A DNA stretch of 64,000 nt from Bradyrhizobium sp. SRL28 (GTDB lineage Bacteria; Pseudomonadota; Alphaproteobacteria; Rhizobiales; Xanthobacteraceae): NCBI RefSeq assembly GCF_018596315.1, contig NZ_JAHEAG010000018.1:62001-126000 (forward strand). The letters are read 5' to 3'. Within the stretch, counting starts at the first letter, position 1. Each line of letters begins with the position of its first letter. Position numbers and translations under genes: made by a program. The notes beneath the pieces are model-generated. The model saw nothing but the letters and a program-made list of their open reading frames with translations, searched no databases and was not told the origin of the DNA. Positions 62,185 through 64,000 of this stretch are shown in pieces.

Positions 62185-62252
62185 CCCCGAGCTGAGTCTG
62201 ACGTCCGCGCGCAAAACTTCTGCGGATCGACGGCATCGCCGTCGATCCGTGT
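62185..62252 (-). pseudogene. Frameshifted duplicate of the 3' end of the M23 peptidase gene
   Basis: This 68-bp stretch matches 62995-63063 (the end of the M23 gene) at most positions. Read on the minus strand it gives RIDGDAVDPQKF, then a one-base deletion in a T-run changes the frame. It is a direct-orientation relic about 811 bp from the intact gene. Confidence 0.75.
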
Positions 62253-62311
62253 CGGTGGGGTGGGGGCATTAGAGGTTAAGGCACCAAGCGTGGTGCTCTG
62301 CTCGACCGTCA

Positions 62312-62761
62312 CTATCCCGGAATATCCGGCTCCACGAGTGACGCGAGCTGGGCGAGCGACTGTTGCCAGCCGAGATAGCAGGCTTCGACCGGAATCACCG
62401 TCGGCAAGTTTGTCTGTTCGATGTTGATTTCGGTTCCGACCAAAACCGCTTTCAGGGTCACGGTGACCTCAATTACGCCAGGCAAATTGGGATCGTCGAA
62501 ACGATCGGTGTAGCGGATACGCTCGTTGGGCACGATCTCCAGATATTCTCCGCCGAACGAATGGCCCGCGTTCGTGGTGAAATTCGTGAACGACATCCTG
62601 AATGTGCCGCCAACCTTCGGTTCAAAATGGTGGACTTTGCAGGTGAAGCCGTAGGGCGGCAGCCACTTGGCCATGGCGTCCGCATCGAGGAAGGCGCGAA
62701 AAACCTTCTCCGGCTTGGTGGCGAGAACACGATGCAAACGAACGGTATTGCCTTGGGACAT
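62312..62761 (-). CDS. SRPBCC/AHSA1-family protein
   Basis: The 149-residue protein begins MSQGNTVRLHRVLATKPEKV. It shows the START-like AHSA1 pattern: RVLATKPEKVFRAFLDADAMAKWLPP, GGTFRMSFTN, and a final LGWQQSLAQLASLVEP. Members bind hydrophobic ligands or act as stress-related accessory proteins; a regulator often accompanies them, but none is here. TGGAGAAAATAACGTC before the ATG supplies the ribosome site. It lies between the M23 relic and the intact M23 gene. Confidence 0.9.
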   Translation of the reverse strand: MSQGNTVRLHRVLATKPEKVFRAFLDADAMAKWLPPYGFTCKVHHFEPKVGGTFRMSFTNFTTNAGHSFGGEYLEIVPNERIRYTDRFDDPNLPGVIEVTVTLKAVLVGTEINIEQTNLPTVIPVEACYLGWQQSLAQLASLVEPDIPG

Positions 62762-62991
62762 GACGTTATTTTCTCCATTACTGAGCGGAGTGTATCGCGG
62801 GATTTACTTGGGTTAGCTCAGTCTCTGCCACAAGGACGCCTGGCCTCCCTGCGAGCCGACACGGAGCCAAAAAAAATTCACCGACGCGGGCGCGCGCCGG
62901 TTCCATTTTATGTGACGGTGGAACGGCGAGGGTAGGGAGAGTATTTCGCGCGCGATCGACAAGCGAGCAAGCCAGTTCCGACGGCGCGATG

Positions 62992-64000
62992 CTAGCCCGA
63001 GCTCAGCCTCACGCCCGCGCGCAAAAACTTCTGCGGGTCGACGGCATCGCCGTCGATCCGTGTTTCGTAGTGCAGGTGTGGGCCGGTGGAGCGGCCGGTG
63101 GAGCCGACGGCGCCGATCACCTGCCCGATCTTGACGACGTCGCCGACCCTGACGTGAATTTCAGAGAGATGGCCGTAGCGGGTCGACAACCCGTTGCCGT
63201 GGTCGATCTCCACCATGCGGCCATAGCCGCCCATCCATCCCGATGACAACACCTTGCCGTTCGCGGTGGCGCGGACGGGGTCGCCGGTGGCGGCGCGGAA
63301 GTCCAGGCCGGTATGCATGGCGGGGCGGCCGAGGAAGGGATCGCTGCGGACACCGAAGCCCGAAGTGAATTCGACCTCGCCGACAACGGGTTTGCGATAG
63401 GGCACCAGCGCCAAGGTCGCATTGAGACGCTGCATCTGGGCGCGGGTGAGGTTGATCCGGTAGAGCTGGCGCTCGAACGCGCCGGCATCGGCCGAAAGCT
63501 TCACCGGCACGAACGGGCCGCCGATGGCCGAGCGGGGCGTCGCCGCTTCGAGCTGCGCCATGTCGAGGCCGAGATCGGTGAACACGCCGCGCATCCGGCG
63601 GAGGCGCGATTCCATGCCGTCCTCGACCGAGCTCAAGGCTGCAATCTGCCGCCGCTCGACCGAATCGAGCGAGGTCTGCAGGCGGACCAGAACGTTGTCG
63701 ACGCCTTGAACCTTGGCAAACTGATTTGGCTGCGGCTTGACGACGACGGGCGCGCGCGATTCCAGCCGCGCTTCGCGATCCGGCGGCGCCACGAAGATCA
63801 CGGTGTCGCTGATCGGGGAGGGTTTTGGCGTGCCGGAAGCCGGCGTCTCCACGGCCGCGCCGCGAGCCGGAGGCCTGATCGAACCGGTGGCCGCGCTATC
63901 CGGGATCGCGCCAAGCGCAGTGGCGCGCGATTCGAGTGCGGTCTGGCGGCGCATGATTTGGTCGAGCTTCTGGTCAAACTGTTCCTGATCGAGCAACTGG
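62992..64000 (-). CDS. M23-family murein endopeptidase, 5' end beyond the window
   Basis: The visible 335 or so residues comprise a coiled-coil and Pro-rich region (EQFDQKLDQIMRRQTALES...) and a second helical segment. The C-terminal lysostaphin-type M23 domain has FTSGFGVRSDPFLGRPAMHTGLDF with its zinc His and Asp, and the HxH motif in GPHLHYETRIDG. The frame remains open at the window end, so the N-terminus (probably a membrane anchor or signal peptide) lies outside. It should cut peptide cross-links in the cell wall or act as an EnvC/NlpD-like activator; the complete HxH favours an active enzyme. Confidence 0.92.
   Translation of the reverse strand, partial: QLLDQEQFDQKLDQIMRRQTALESRATALGAIPDSAATGSIRPPARGAAVETPASGTPKPSPISDTVIFVAPPDREARLESRAPVVVKPQPNQFAKVQGVDNVLVRLQTSLDSVERRQIAALSSVEDGMESRLRRMRGVFTDLGLDMAQLEAATPRSAIGGPFVPVKLSADAGAFERQLYRINLTRAQMQRLNATLALVPYRKPVVGEVEFTSGFGVRSDPFLGRPAMHTGLDFRAATGDPVRATANGKVLSSGWMGGYGRMVEIDHGNGLSTRYGHLSEIHVRVGDVVKIGQVIGAVGSTGRSTGPHLHYETRIDGDAVDPQKFLRAGVRLSSG

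Noticed and set aside
1-64000. CRISPR array, tRNA, rRNA or complete insertion sequence
   Set aside because: No regularly spaced repeat array, cloverleaf with CCA-type end, rRNA-like stretch or transposase was seen; the tandem repeats present are too short and too few.

Overview
The window looks like chromosomal DNA from an alphaproteobacterium of the Bradyrhizobium/Rhodopseudomonas group (Nitrobacteraceae). The evidence is high-GC coding sequence, a B12-dependent class II ribonucleotide reductase, BA14K, DUF1236 and DUF2155 proteins, an NDUFA12-type complex I protein, many CHASE3 and HWE sensor kinases, and the small palindromic intergenic repeats typical of this group. No rRNA, tRNA, CRISPR array or complete insertion sequence was found.

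Layout. Positions 1-3600 form an AT-richer accessory patch. It holds a transporter-gene tail, two copies of a palindromic repeat, a small membrane protein and a compact three-gene operon: trypsin-like serine protease, three-helix membrane protein, HAD hydrolase. This operon has its own near-consensus promoter and is the best candidate here for an undescribed (possibly defence-type) system. nrdJ follows at 3617-7363, behind a leader of about 360 nt with strong predicted RNA structure. Positions 8000-25000 are mixed accessory content: DMT transporters, a toxin-antitoxin pair whose toxin is broken by a stop codon, an HNH nuclease, a hybrid histidine kinase with its response regulator, a MarR regulator with a duplicated operator, an isonitrile hydratase with a divergent GlxA-type regulator, an ion transporter, an esterase and an SDR dehydrogenase.

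Positions 25000-42950 carry conserved housekeeping genes (DUF2155, aat, accC-accB-aroQ, a DsbA-like protein, an M48 chaperone-protease). They are interrupted by a six-gene catabolic operon under a divergent IclR regulator with a perfect 21-bp palindromic operator, and by a three-gene two-component relay joined by ATGA overlaps. Positions 43000-57300 hold an aminotransferase, RNase E with a histidine-rich insert, a cell-wall amidase, two tandem PBP1A genes and prfB with the classical programmed +1 frameshift. The last part has a third DMT transporter, an XRE-cupin regulator with twin operators and its cupin partner, a NodU-like carbamoyltransferase, decayed gene fragments, an AHSA1 protein and the 3' part of an M23 peptidase.

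How genes work together. amiC-type amidase, two PBP1A copies and M23 serve peptidoglycan remodelling. accB, accC and aroQ serve fatty-acid and aromatic biosynthesis. The 28-33.6 kb operon looks like the lower part of a meta-cleavage or lactone pathway for an imported aromatic-derived acid. Many regulator/target pairs can be read from visible palindromes. Functions are assigned from motifs and remembered family features only; no database search was run.
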